Positions 1 through 5,937 of a stretch of DNA of 7,985 nt are shown one piece after another. The stretch covers positions 1 through 7,985 of the forward strand of contig DAOTVC010000037.1 in NCBI GenBank assembly GCA_034437215.1. The letters run 5' to 3'. The position numbers and the translations under genes are program-made. The notes under the pieces were generated by a model, which was given only the letters and a program-made list of their open reading frames with translations, made no database searches and was not told the origin of the DNA. The number at the start of each line of letters is the position of its first letter. The first letter of the stretch is position 1. Origin of the DNA: DAOTVC01 sp034437215. GTDB lineage: Bacteria; Chloroflexota; Anaerolineae; B4-G1; SLSP01.

Positions 1-374
1 TGCTCGACGGCGTGGAACTCGGGATCGCCCGTGACCAGGGTCGCTCCCAGCTCCTGGGCGAGAGCGGCGGCGAAGGCGTCGGCGTAGGAGATGGGGTAAC
101 GGGCTTTGATGTGGGCAGCTTCCAGGACTCGTCTGTGATCGACCTCGTGATAGGTGACGGGGTAGTTGTCCAAGAACATCTGCAATCGCGTCACGGCGGC
201 AAGCCCGTAACGGCGTTCTACGTTGTATACGCATTCCCCGTAGTTGATGAGCGACATATGAAGTTCCGCCGCGCCGGAGGACGCTTCGTGCAGGCAACGG
301 CGCACCTGTTCGGCGCCCGGTTCGGCGAGGAAGTAGGTCAGAAGCGCGTTAGCGTCAAGCACATATCGATTCAT
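1..374 (-). CDS. vapC: PIN-domain ribonuclease toxin (VapC-like), 3' end outside window
   Basis: Reading the minus strand from the ATG at 374 gives an open frame to the window edge (124 full codons, no stop), so the gene continues beyond base 1. The start VLDANALLTYFLAEPG holds the first acidic residue of a PIN domain (Asp7). Glu47 lies in INYGECVY, Asp99 in ISYADAFAAALA and Asp117 in LVTGDPEF, so all four conserved acidic positions are present. PIN toxins are metal-dependent RNases, usually cutting tRNA or rRNA, and about 125-140 residues long, so only a few residues should be missing. The start overlaps the end of the upstream antitoxin gene by 20 nt, a typical antitoxin-first arrangement suggesting translational coupling; AGGA lies shortly before the ATG. 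The RNA target cannot be read from sequence. The family call is firm; the toxin role is inferred from the pairing. Confidence 0.9.
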   Translation of the reverse strand, partial: MNRYVLDANALLTYFLAEPGAEQVRRCLHEASSGAAELHMSLINYGECVYNVERRYGLAAVTRLQMFLDNYPVTYHEVDHRRVLEAAHIKARYPISYADAFAAALAQELGATLVTGDPEFHAVE

Positions 375-654
375 GGGATTCCTGGCTGGGGATCGACGAA
401 GTCTCTGCTTCGACTTCACCCTGATGTTCCTCCAGGAGCTCCTGGCGCACTGAGGGACCGGGGTAGAGAGGGCCATAGTCACGCAAAAAGCCGTGAGACG
501 CTTCGACAGGATCGTCGGGCACGGGGACGAGGTTCACCCGACCGGCGTATACTACGAAGGCCACCTGGGTGCCCGGCTGTAGACCTTGGGCGTCACGTAT
601 CTCTTTCGGGATTACGATGGTGCCTTTAGAGGAGATCTTTGTGATTTTCGTCAT
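355..654 (-). CDS. vapB: AbrB/SpoVT-fold antitoxin (VapB-like)
   Basis: This 99-residue protein opens with a swapped-hairpin AbrB DNA-binding domain at about residues 3-47: KISSKGTIVIPKEIRDAQGL is the family signature, followed by PGTQVAFVVYAGRVNLVPV. Residues 48-99 are acidic and probably disordered, as expected for the part of an antitoxin that wraps its PIN partner. The gene precedes the PIN toxin gene and overlaps it by 20 nt. Such antitoxins neutralise the toxin and, with it, repress their own promoter; repeated GTATAACG motifs and a near-consensus promoter lie just upstream and fit this. No strong Shine-Dalgarno is seen before the ATG. AbrB-type regulators also exist outside toxin-antitoxin pairs, but the adjacent PIN gene makes the antitoxin role likely. 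Confidence 0.9.
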   Translation of the reverse strand: MTKITKISSKGTIVIPKEIRDAQGLQPGTQVAFVVYAGRVNLVPVPDDPVEASHGFLRDYGPLYPGPSVRQELLEEHQGEVEAETSSIPSQESHESICA

Positions 655-670
655 ACCGTTTTCTGCTTTC

Positions 671-698
671 GTATAACGTTCCTATAGAAAGTATAACG
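671..698. promoter_or_regulatory. Candidate operator: two direct GTATAACG repeats
   Basis: GTATAACG occurs at 671-678 and 691-698, start to start 20 bp apart, or about two helical turns. The right copy covers the -10 box of the minus-strand promoter and the left copy lies just past its expected start. CTATAG (682-687), the core of an imperfect palindrome, sits between them. Placement over the promoter fits autorepression by the AbrB-type antitoxin; binding itself is inferred. Confidence 0.5.
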
Positions 699-718
699 AA
701 TACAGCCTAGCATGTCAA
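690..718 (-). promoter_or_regulatory. sigma70-type promoter of the toxin-antitoxin operon
   Basis: On the minus strand TTGACA (718-713) is a perfect -35 box and TATACT (695-690) matches the -10 consensus at 5 of 6 positions. The spacer is 17 bp. Transcription should start near 683, giving a leader of about 28 nt before the antitoxin ATG at 654. The -35 box overlaps the first codons of the divergent membrane-protein gene at 712. Confidence 0.72.
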
Positions 719-3700
719 TAATCATACAACGGACTAAGGGACTATTTAACGCTGATCCTTCGCGCGTGGCCTTCTACGTGCTGCTCTTTGCCCTCCCCCT
801 CCTCGCCGCCTCCCTCCTCTGGGGGCCCGGCATGGTCAACACCCGGGGCGGGGGCGACAGCCCCTTCCTTCTCTGGCGAACGGTGGAGCTGGCGGAGAGC
901 CTGCGCCACGGCGACTTCCCGCCCCGCTGGATGGCCCACGCCGCCTACGACCTGGGCTACCCCTTCTTCAACCACTACGCGGCGCTGCCCTACTACCTCA
1001 GCGCCGGTCTGACGGCGCTGGGGCTCTCGCCCATCCTCGCCATCCAGGCGACGCAGACCCTGGGCTTCCTCCTCGCCGCCCTCACCATGGCCCTCTGGGC
1101 GCGCCGGGTCTACAGGAGCCGGTGGGCCGCGGCCCTCGCCGTGGTCGCCTACACCTTCGCCCCCTTCCACCTGGTCAACGTCTACGTGCGGGGGGACTCG
1201 CTCTCCGAGTTCTACGCCTTCGTCTGGTACCCGCTGATCCTCTGGGCGCTGGATCGCCTGGACGAGCGCCCGACCTGGCGGCGGGTGGTGGTGGCGGCGC
1301 TGGCCTACGGCGCGCTCATCCTCACCCACAACGTCTCGGCCCTCATCTTCTCCCCCTTCGCCCTCCTCTACGCCTTGGTTCTTCACCTCCGCAAGCCATC
1401 GGATTCACGTTTCACGTTTCACGCCTCACGCACTACGTACTACGTACTACGCACTATGCTCCCCTTCCTCCTGGGCATCCTGCTCACCGCCTGGTTCTGG
1501 CTCCCCGCCATCGGCGAGACCGGGTACGGGCAGCTGGGACCGGACTTCACCGAGGGCTACTTCCACTACGAGAACCACTTCCGGGGCCCGGACCTCGTCC
1601 AAAGGTCCTTCGTCTTCGACTACCGCGTCGCTCTGACCGCCGAGGAGGCGGGCCCCTTCGCCATGGGGCGGGTGCAGGCGCTCCTGGCCCTGCTCGGTGC
1701 GGGATATTGCGTATTGCGTATTGCGTATTCCGTATCACGGAAGAGAGAACGCACTACGCAATACGTAGTACGCAGTACGCACTATCTTTTTATCCTCTTC
1801 GCCCTCGCCCTCTCCACCTTCATGATCACCCCGCTCTCCCGCCTTCTCTGGGAGCGGCTGCCCCTGCTGGCGACGACCCAGTTCCCCTGGCGCTTCCTCT
1901 CCGTCCAGGCGCTCTTCACCTCCATCACGATCGGCGCTCTCGCAGAACATGGGAGAGATGAGGGGGGGGAAGAGCCCTCACGTTTCACGCTTCACGCCTC
2001 ACGCCTCACCTTCCTCGTCGCCGCCGTCGCCCTCGTCCTCGCCGCCCTCCTGGGGCTGCAGCCCGACCGCCTCCCCATCACCGCCGGGGACGTGACCTGG
2101 GACAATCTCCTCCTCTACGAAGCCTTCACGGGCAACATCGGGACGACCATCCGCTACGAGTACCTGCCCCAGGACGTCGTGCCCCGCCTCTACGTCTCCG
2201 CTTCGGTCATCGATGGGGTGAGCGCCTTCGCCCCCCGCGCCGCCAACGACGTGAGGCTGAATGCCGAGCTGCTGGAGCGGGGGCCGGAACGGCAGCGCTG
2301 GCAGGTGGATCTGGAGGCTCCGTCACCCGTCACCTTCCCGCTCAACTGGTGGCCCGGCTGGCAGGCCCGGGTGGACGGGGAGCCGGTGGAGACCCGGGCC
2401 GTCCTGGGCTCGGGGCGCCTGCAGGTGGACCTGGAGGCGCCCCGGGAGGCGGACCGGGAGGCGGACCGGGAGGCGGACCGGGAGGCGGGCAGCCACAGCG
2501 TCCTGCTGCACCTGCGCCCCACGCCCCTGCGCCGCGGCGCCTTCGCCCTCTCGCTCGTGACCCTGCTGGTCACGGGCCTGCTTCTGGCGCTGAACCGCGA
2601 CCCCTCTGCGGTACCCGCGCGAGGGGTCGCGCGCCTCACCCTCTACTCCCTCGCCGTCGCCCTGCTCGCCTCCCTGCTCCTGCCCGCTCTCTTCTCCGCC
2701 TTGGCCCCCCTCCCCGACTCGCCCGCGACCTTCTTCGACTTCATCCAGCGGCCCTACCCCCACCGGGGCCCCGTGGAGTTCGGGGATCTCGTCCGGCTGG
2801 AGGGGGTGGAGGCGCCCGCTACCACCGCGCCGGGCACGCCCCTCGACGTGACCCTCGACTGGGGGGCGTCGGCGGGGGAGCCCCTCACGGCGACCCTGAG
2901 CCTCGTCTCCCCGGCGGCGCCCCGTCACGACGTACCCTACACCCTCGCGGCGCGCGCCTTCCCCCTGCCGGCAGAGGGGCCGGCGCGCACCCGGCTCTCC
3001 CTGGCGCTGCCCGAGGATCTCTCGCGGGGCCTCTACCTGCTCGAGCTGCGCCTCTACCAGGATGGACAGGAGCTCTTCGGGCGGACGGCGGGCGGCGGGG
3101 GCCTGGGCCCCCTCTACGTCGGCGCGGTGCGCGTGCCGGAAGGGCCCCCGCTCCCCGACGATGCGCCCGAACTGGCCCGGCTGGGCAACGGGGAGCTCCT
3201 CCTGCACGCCGTGGAGGCGGAGCAGGTGGAGCCCGCGACGCTCGCCGTGCGGCCCACCTGGTCGACGCCGGGGACGCCGCGGAATTGGAGCCTCTCCCTG
3301 CGCCTTCTCGACGCCTCGGGGCGGCAGTGGGTGCAGTGGGACCAGCAGCCCGGCTACGGCTACCTGCCCACCACCCTCTGGCGGCCCGGTGAGGGGATCA
3401 CCGACCGGATCACCCTGCCCCTGCCCGAGGGGCTGGCGCCCGGCGACTACACGCTGCGCATCATTACCTATCTGGCCTCCGGGCTGGAGGGCGGAGGTGA
3501 GGTGGACGTCCCCGTCGTTCTGGACCGGCCCCACCTGCTCGATCTGCGCGAATCCTGCTGCGAGCAGGAGCGCAAGGGCGGGACCCTCCTCTGCCAGGGA
3601 GAGGGGGTGGCGCTGACGGGGCTGGAGCTGCCCGCCGCGCTGCCCGAGGGCGAGAGCCTGGCGGGCTTCGCCGAGTGGAACGCGGTACAGGACCTCGAGG

Positions 3701-4365
3701 TCGATCTGGCGGTGCGCTGGGAGGCGCTGACACCCGCAGGCGAGGTCGTGGGCAGGGCTGAGGGGCCGGTGGCAGCGGGCTCCCGGACCTCCTCCTGGCC
3801 CCGCCACACCTGGGTCCGCGCCCCCCTGCACCTGGAGCTGCCCCCCATCCTCGACACAGGGTCCCTGCACCTGCGGGTCACTCTGCTCGCCGCGGGAGAC
3901 GAGGTGGCCTCCTGTGATCTGGAGCGGGAGGTCGCCGTGCAGCAGCGGGCGCGGAGTTTCGAGGCTCCGGCGCTGCCCTATCCCCAGCCGGCCCTCTTCG
4001 GCGAGGAGATCCGCCTCCTGGGGTACGACTTCGAACAGCGGGAGGAGAGCCTCCTGCTGACTCTCTGGTGGCAGGCGGAGCGCCCGCCCGTCGCCGACTA
4101 CAAGCGCTTCGTCCACCTCTACGCCCCGGCGACGAGCGCCGTCGCCCAGGACGACGCCATGCCCCGCGCCTGGTCCTATCCCACCTCCTGGTGGCGAGAG
4201 GGCGAGGTGGTGAGCGAGACGGTCACCCTCGACCTGGCGGGGGTGCCGGAGGGCACCTACGGCGTCGCCGTGGGCTGGTACCTTCCGGAGACCGCCGTCC
4301 GTCTGCCCACTCTCGAGGTCGACGATCGGGTGGTTCTCCAGGAGCTGAAGGTGCGGTTGCGCTAG
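712..4365 (+). CDS. Large polytopic GT-C-like membrane protein with C-terminal beta-rich modules
   Basis: This 1217-residue protein is probably a lipid-linked-sugar glycosyltransferase or related membrane protein of the PTPS-related/YfhO-like GT-C group. Hydrophobic segments lie near residues 19-38, 92-131 (two), 138-158, 167-182, 190-225 (two), 250-268, 321-338, 358-377, 395-411, 433-450, 608-627 and 641-668. The first outer loop has acidic residues (Asp49, Asp68) in DSPFLLWRTVELAESLRHGD, where GT-C enzymes keep catalytic acids, then PRWM and YPFFNHYAALPYY. Residues 451-605 form an outer beta domain with the YfhO-like WWPGWQARVDG. Residues about 688-1217 hold four beta-rich modules of similar pattern (PGDYTLRI, EGTYGVAVGWY), probably extracytoplasmic. 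In-frame heptamer clusters encode residues 231-249, 332-359 and 422-433, all in loops between membrane segments. The 712 ATG has no Shine-Dalgarno and overlaps a divergent -35 box; a GTG at 766 (residue 19) is an alternative start. Substrate unknown. Confidence 0.8.
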   Translation: MSIIIQRTKGLFNADPSRVAFYVLLFALPLLAASLLWGPGMVNTRGGGDSPFLLWRTVELAESLRHGDFPPRWMAHAAYDLGYPFFNHYAALPYYLSAGLTALGLSPILAIQATQTLGFLLAALTMALWARRVYRSRWAAALAVVAYTFAPFHLVNVYVRGDSLSEFYAFVWYPLILWALDRLDERPTWRRVVVAALAYGALILTHNVSALIFSPFALLYALVLHLRKPSDSRFTFHASRTTYYVLRTMLPFLLGILLTAWFWLPAIGETGYGQLGPDFTEGYFHYENHFRGPDLVQRSFVFDYRVALTAEEAGPFAMGRVQALLALLGAGYCVLRIAYSVSRKRERTTQYVVRSTHYLFILFALALSTFMITPLSRLLWERLPLLATTQFPWRFLSVQALFTSITIGALAEHGRDEGGEEPSRFTLHASRLTFLVAAVALVLAALLGLQPDRLPITAGDVTWDNLLLYEAFTGNIGTTIRYEYLPQDVVPRLYVSASVIDGVSAFAPRAANDVRLNAELLERGPERQRWQVDLEAPSPVTFPLNWWPGWQARVDGEPVETRAVLGSGRLQVDLEAPREADREADREADREAGSHSVLLHLRPTPLRRGAFALSLVTLLVTGLLLALNRDPSAVPARGVARLTLYSLAVALLASLLLPALFSALAPLPDSPATFFDFIQRPYPHRGPVEFGDLVRLEGVEAPATTAPGTPLDVTLDWGASAGEPLTATLSLVSPAAPRHDVPYTLAARAFPLPAEGPARTRLSLALPEDLSRGLYLLELRLYQDGQELFGRTAGGGGLGPLYVGAVRVPEGPPLPDDAPELARLGNGELLLHAVEAEQVEPATLAVRPTWSTPGTPRNWSLSLRLLDASGRQWVQWDQQPGYGYLPTTLWRPGEGITDRITLPLPEGLAPGDYTLRIITYLASGLEGGGEVDVPVVLDRPHLLDLRESCCEQERKGGTLLCQGEGVALTGLELPAALPEGESLAGFAEWNAVQDLEVDLAVRWEALTPAGEVVGRAEGPVAAGSRTSSWPRHTWVRAPLHLELPPILDTGSLHLRVTLLAAGDEVASCDLEREVAVQQRARSFEAPALPYPQPALFGEEIRLLGYDFEQREESLLLTLWWQAERPPVADYKRFVHLYAPATSAVAQDDAMPRAWSYPTSWWREGEVVSETVTLDLAGVPEGTYGVAVGWYLPETAVRLPTLEVDDRVVLQELKVRLR
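1403..1458. repeat. Heptamer repeat cluster 1 (eight 7-bp units)
   Basis: Eight consecutive units keep exact 7-bp phase, each ending in CACG, TACG or TATG. The left units are of the TTTCACG/CCTCACG type and the right ones of the TACTACG/CACTACG type. The cluster is translated in frame as residues 231-249 of the membrane protein (SRFTFHA, SRTTYYV), so three DNA units make one 7-residue period. It sits in the hydrophilic loop between the hydrophobic segments near 206-225 and 250-268. Confidence 0.88.
1705..1786. repeat. Heptamer repeat cluster 2, two inverted blocks
   Basis: The left block (1705-1739) has five units, three of them exactly TATTGCG. After a 12-bp purine-rich spacer (1740-1751), the right block (1752-1786) has five units of the CACTACG/CAATACG/TAGTACG type. 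The right block is close to the reverse complement of the left: 1705-1732 pairs with 1757-1784 at about 23 of 28 positions. The cluster encodes residues 332-359, a basic, tyrosine-rich loop of the membrane protein. Confidence 0.85.
1976..2010. repeat. Heptamer repeat cluster 3 (five 7-bp units)
   Basis: Five units in exact 7-bp phase, of the CCTCACG, TTTCACG and CTTCACG type; the last ends in CACC. They encode residues 422-433 of the membrane protein (PSRFTLHASRLT), nearly repeating the SRFTFHASR of cluster 1. The cluster follows a charged linker (EHGRDEGGEE) and precedes the hydrophobic segment near 433-450. Confidence 0.82.
2443..2490. repeat. 12-bp tandem repeat, four copies, encoding READ units
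   Basis: CGGGAGGCGGAC repeats exactly at 2443-2454, 2455-2466 and 2467-2478; a fourth copy at 2479-2490 differs by one base. As 12 is divisible by 3, the frame is kept, giving READ three times and then REAG (residues 578-593). The repeat lies near the end of the outer beta domain, just before the hydrophobic segment at 608-627, and probably forms a charged linker whose copy number can vary by slippage. Confidence 0.93.
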
Positions 4366-4368
4366 GCT

Positions 4369-4396
4369 TTGTCAGAGCGGGCAAGTGCGATATAAT
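4369..4396 (+). promoter_or_regulatory. Strong sigma70-type promoter of the degV operon
   Basis: TTGTCA (4369-4374, 5 of 6 to consensus) is followed after 16 bp by a perfect TATAAT (4391-4396). The -35 box begins 4 bp after the stop codon of the membrane-protein gene. Transcription should start near 4403, leaving a leader of about 128 nt before the degV ATG at 4531. This is the closest match to consensus on the plus strand of the window. Confidence 0.75.
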
Positions 4397-4410
4397 CCCG
4401 GTAGTTATGG

Positions 4411-4432
4411 ATAGATCTATGTGGTACCACAT
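4411..4432. promoter_or_regulatory. Adjacent perfect palindromes, candidate operator
   Basis: ATAGATCTAT (4411-4420) is a perfect 10-bp palindrome, and ATGTGGTACCACAT (4419-4432) is a perfect 14-bp palindrome sharing two bases with it. Both lie about 8-30 bp downstream of the expected start of the 4369-4396 promoter, a position where a bound repressor would block initiation or elongation. The half-site TGTGG is not assigned to a regulator family, and no regulator gene lies nearby. They could also fold in the leader RNA. Confidence 0.5.
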
Positions 4433-4474
4433 TCTGATATTCTATACGCTTCTTTTTACCCTAGCCCTTCATAC

Positions 4475-4500
4475 GCCCCGGTTCTCTGCCGGGGCTTTAT
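4475..4500 (+). terminator. Intrinsic terminator-like hairpin in the degV leader
   Basis: GCCCCGG (4475-4481) pairs perfectly with CCGGGGC (4489-4495) around a 7-nt loop and is followed by TTTAT, with more T-rich sequence at 4508-4516. It may end transcription from the upstream membrane-protein gene. Because it also lies downstream of the 4369-4396 promoter, it could attenuate degV or end a short RNA of about 95-100 nt. The T tract is short, so efficiency may be partial. Confidence 0.6.
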
Positions 4501-4530
4501 CTCAGATCATTTTATTACACGGGAGGACTT

Positions 4531-5370
4531 ATGATTCACCTGGTGACCGACACCACGGCCTATGCGCCGTACTCCGTTGTTGAACGCTGGCCCATTCACG
4601 CGGTGCCCCTCAAGTTGAACGTGGGGAGCCGTACCGTTGACGAGGACAAGGTGGACCTCGGGGAGTTTTTCGAGAGTTTGAAGGACGTGAAGAGCACGCC
4701 CAGCACCAGCCAGCCCGCACCCGGCGACTTCATGCGCCTCTACGAAGAGCTGACCGCGGAGGGGGACGAGGTGCTCTCGGTGCACATCTCCGAGGGTCTG
4801 AGCGGTACGGTGCGCGTGGCCCAGATGACGGCCCAGGAGGTGGCGCCTGATCGGATCACCGTCGTCGACTCGCGGGCGACGACCTGCGTCCTGTCGATGA
4901 TGCTCCTGGCGGCGGCCCGGGCCCTCGACGCGGGGGCGGGCCGGGCGGAGGCGGCGGCGCTCGTGGAGGAGATGTCCGAGACGTTCGCCAGCGCCTTTCT
5001 CGTCGAAAGCCTGGACTATCTGGCGAAGGGCGGGCGGATCAACGGGGCGGCGAAGTTCCTGGGAACGATGCTCCAACTGCGGCCCATCCTCCACCTCACC
5101 GAGGGGAAGATCGATGGGCTGGCGCTGGCCCGCACCCGCAAGCGGGGTATGCAGCAGCTCATCACCGAGGTCAAGAAGCGGGTGAACGGACAGCCGGTCA
5201 TCGCCAGCGTCACCCACATCCGCTCTCCCGAGGCAGCCGAGAAGCTGGCGCAGGAGGTGCAGGCGGCCTTCAACTGCACCGATTTCTTTATCAACGAGAC
5301 GGGCCCGGTCATCGGGGCCCACGTGGGGCCGGGCTTTGTGGGGATGGGAGTCTGCCCCCTGCCCAACTAG
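4531..5370 (+). CDS. degV: DegV family (FakB-like) fatty-acid-binding protein
   Basis: The 279 residues match the usual DegV length of about 280. These soluble proteins hold a fatty acid and, in the FakB role, present it to the kinase FakA to make acyl phosphate for phospholipid synthesis. Visible family features are VTDTTA near the start, the TPSTSQP loop (56-62), SEGLSGT (87-93), VDSR (112-115), the LDYLAKGGRI helix (161-170), RPILHLTEGKI (184-194) and the C-terminal GPVIGAHVGPG (258-268); the Ser/Thr-rich loop and the last motif line the carboxylate-binding site. A strong Shine-Dalgarno, GGGAGG (4521-4526), sits 4 nt before the ATG. It is the first gene of a three-gene operon behind a near-consensus promoter, a palindromic operator candidate and a leader hairpin. 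No FakA gene is in the window. Family call firm; ligand inferred. Confidence 0.94.
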   Translation: MIHLVTDTTAYAPYSVVERWPIHAVPLKLNVGSRTVDEDKVDLGEFFESLKDVKSTPSTSQPAPGDFMRLYEELTAEGDEVLSVHISEGLSGTVRVAQMTAQEVAPDRITVVDSRATTCVLSMMLLAAARALDAGAGRAEAAALVEEMSETFASAFLVESLDYLAKGGRINGAAKFLGTMLQLRPILHLTEGKIDGLALARTRKRGMQQLITEVKKRVNGQPVIASVTHIRSPEAAEKLAQEVQAAFNCTDFFINETGPVIGAHVGPGFVGMGVCPLPN

Positions 5371-5380
5371 GAGGATAGCC

Positions 5381-5917
5381 ATGGATCAACCGATCGTCGT
5401 CGTCTTTGGGAGCTCGCGCACGGCAGAGGTCCGCCACCTGGAGGAGGCCCGGCGTCTGGGCCGGCTCCTCGTCGAAGCCGGGTACGCCGTGGGAACGGGC
5501 GGCTACGCGGCGGTGATGGATGCGGTAAGCTGTGGCGCCTCGGAGGCCGGCGGGCGGGTCATCGGCTACACCAGCGACGAGTTCCCCGACGCCGAGCCCA
5601 CGCCCTGGCTCGACGAGGAGCGGCGGGCGCCCGATCTCTACCGGCGCTTCGAGGCGATGTTGACGGAGGGGGCGGCCTTCGTCGCCCTCTGGGGCGGTAT
5701 CGGGACCCTGGGCGAGGTGCTGGTCACCTGGAACGTGGCCCAGATCGCCATGTACAACCGCGCGACCTTCAAGCCCCTCGTGCTCGTCGGGGATAACTGG
5801 CTCCCGCTGATCGACTGCATCGGCCGTCACACCGAGGTGGGCAGCAGCGTCCTCGCCTATCCGGCCCTCGTGGCCTCGGTGGAGGAGGCCGTCGACTATC
5901 TCCGGCGCAAACTATAG
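5381..5917 (+). CDS. LOG-like (TIGR00725/SLOG type) Rossmann-fold nucleotide-binding protein
   Basis: The 178-residue protein has a lysine-decarboxylase-like/LOG Rossmann core. VVVFGSSRT (6-14) is the first strand and loop, GTGGYAAVMDAVSCGASEAGG (38-58) corresponds to the GGG-x-GLM region, and WGGIGTLGE (104-112) is the counterpart of the LOG motif PGGxGTxxE. Classical LOG enzymes release cytokinin bases from nucleotide monophosphates; many bacterial relatives have unknown nucleotide substrates. Here Trp104 replaces the Pro, and of the preceding Arg-Lys pair only Arg89 remains (YRRFEAM), so the reaction may differ. The ATG at 5381 was chosen over an upstream GTG at 5336 inside degV because AGGAGG (5369-5374) lies 6 nt before it. 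It follows degV by 10 nt and overlaps that gene's stop with its ribosome site, so the two are co-transcribed and probably coupled. Confidence 0.85.
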   Translation: MDQPIVVVFGSSRTAEVRHLEEARRLGRLLVEAGYAVGTGGYAAVMDAVSCGASEAGGRVIGYTSDEFPDAEPTPWLDEERRAPDLYRRFEAMLTEGAAFVALWGGIGTLGEVLVTWNVAQIAMYNRATFKPLVLVGDNWLPLIDCIGRHTEVGSSVLAYPALVASVEEAVDYLRRKL

Positions 5918-5937
5918 CAGGTAGGAAGGAAACTTAG

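Noticed and set aside
12..629. A 205-codon plus-strand open frame over the toxin-antitoxin pair
   Set aside because: The minus strand carries two genes with clear AbrB and PIN signatures over the same bases; the plus-strand product has no family features.
1403..2010. Heptamer clusters as a CRISPR array
   Set aside because: Units are contiguous 7-mers without unique spacers, lie inside a coding frame and have no cas genes nearby.
2323..4116. A 597-codon open frame on the minus strand inside the membrane-protein gene
   Set aside because: It lies opposite a convincing coding frame, is rich in Gly, Arg, Pro and Gln in no recognisable family pattern, and is what GC-biased third positions produce on the antisense strand.
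4381..4530. tRNA gene or known riboswitch in the degV leader
   Set aside because: No cloverleaf, TTC-loop consensus or recognised aptamer core was found; only the palindromes and one hairpin stand out.
4407..4583. Small ORF from the ATG at 4407 in the degV leader, as a leader peptide
   Set aside because: No Shine-Dalgarno precedes it, it runs over the terminator-like hairpin and past the degV start, and its product has no run of regulatory codons.
5336..5380. GTG at 5336 as start of the LOG-like gene
   Set aside because: It would extend the protein into the end of degV by 15 unrelated residues, while the ATG at 5381 has AGGAGG at good spacing and begins with the expected first strand.
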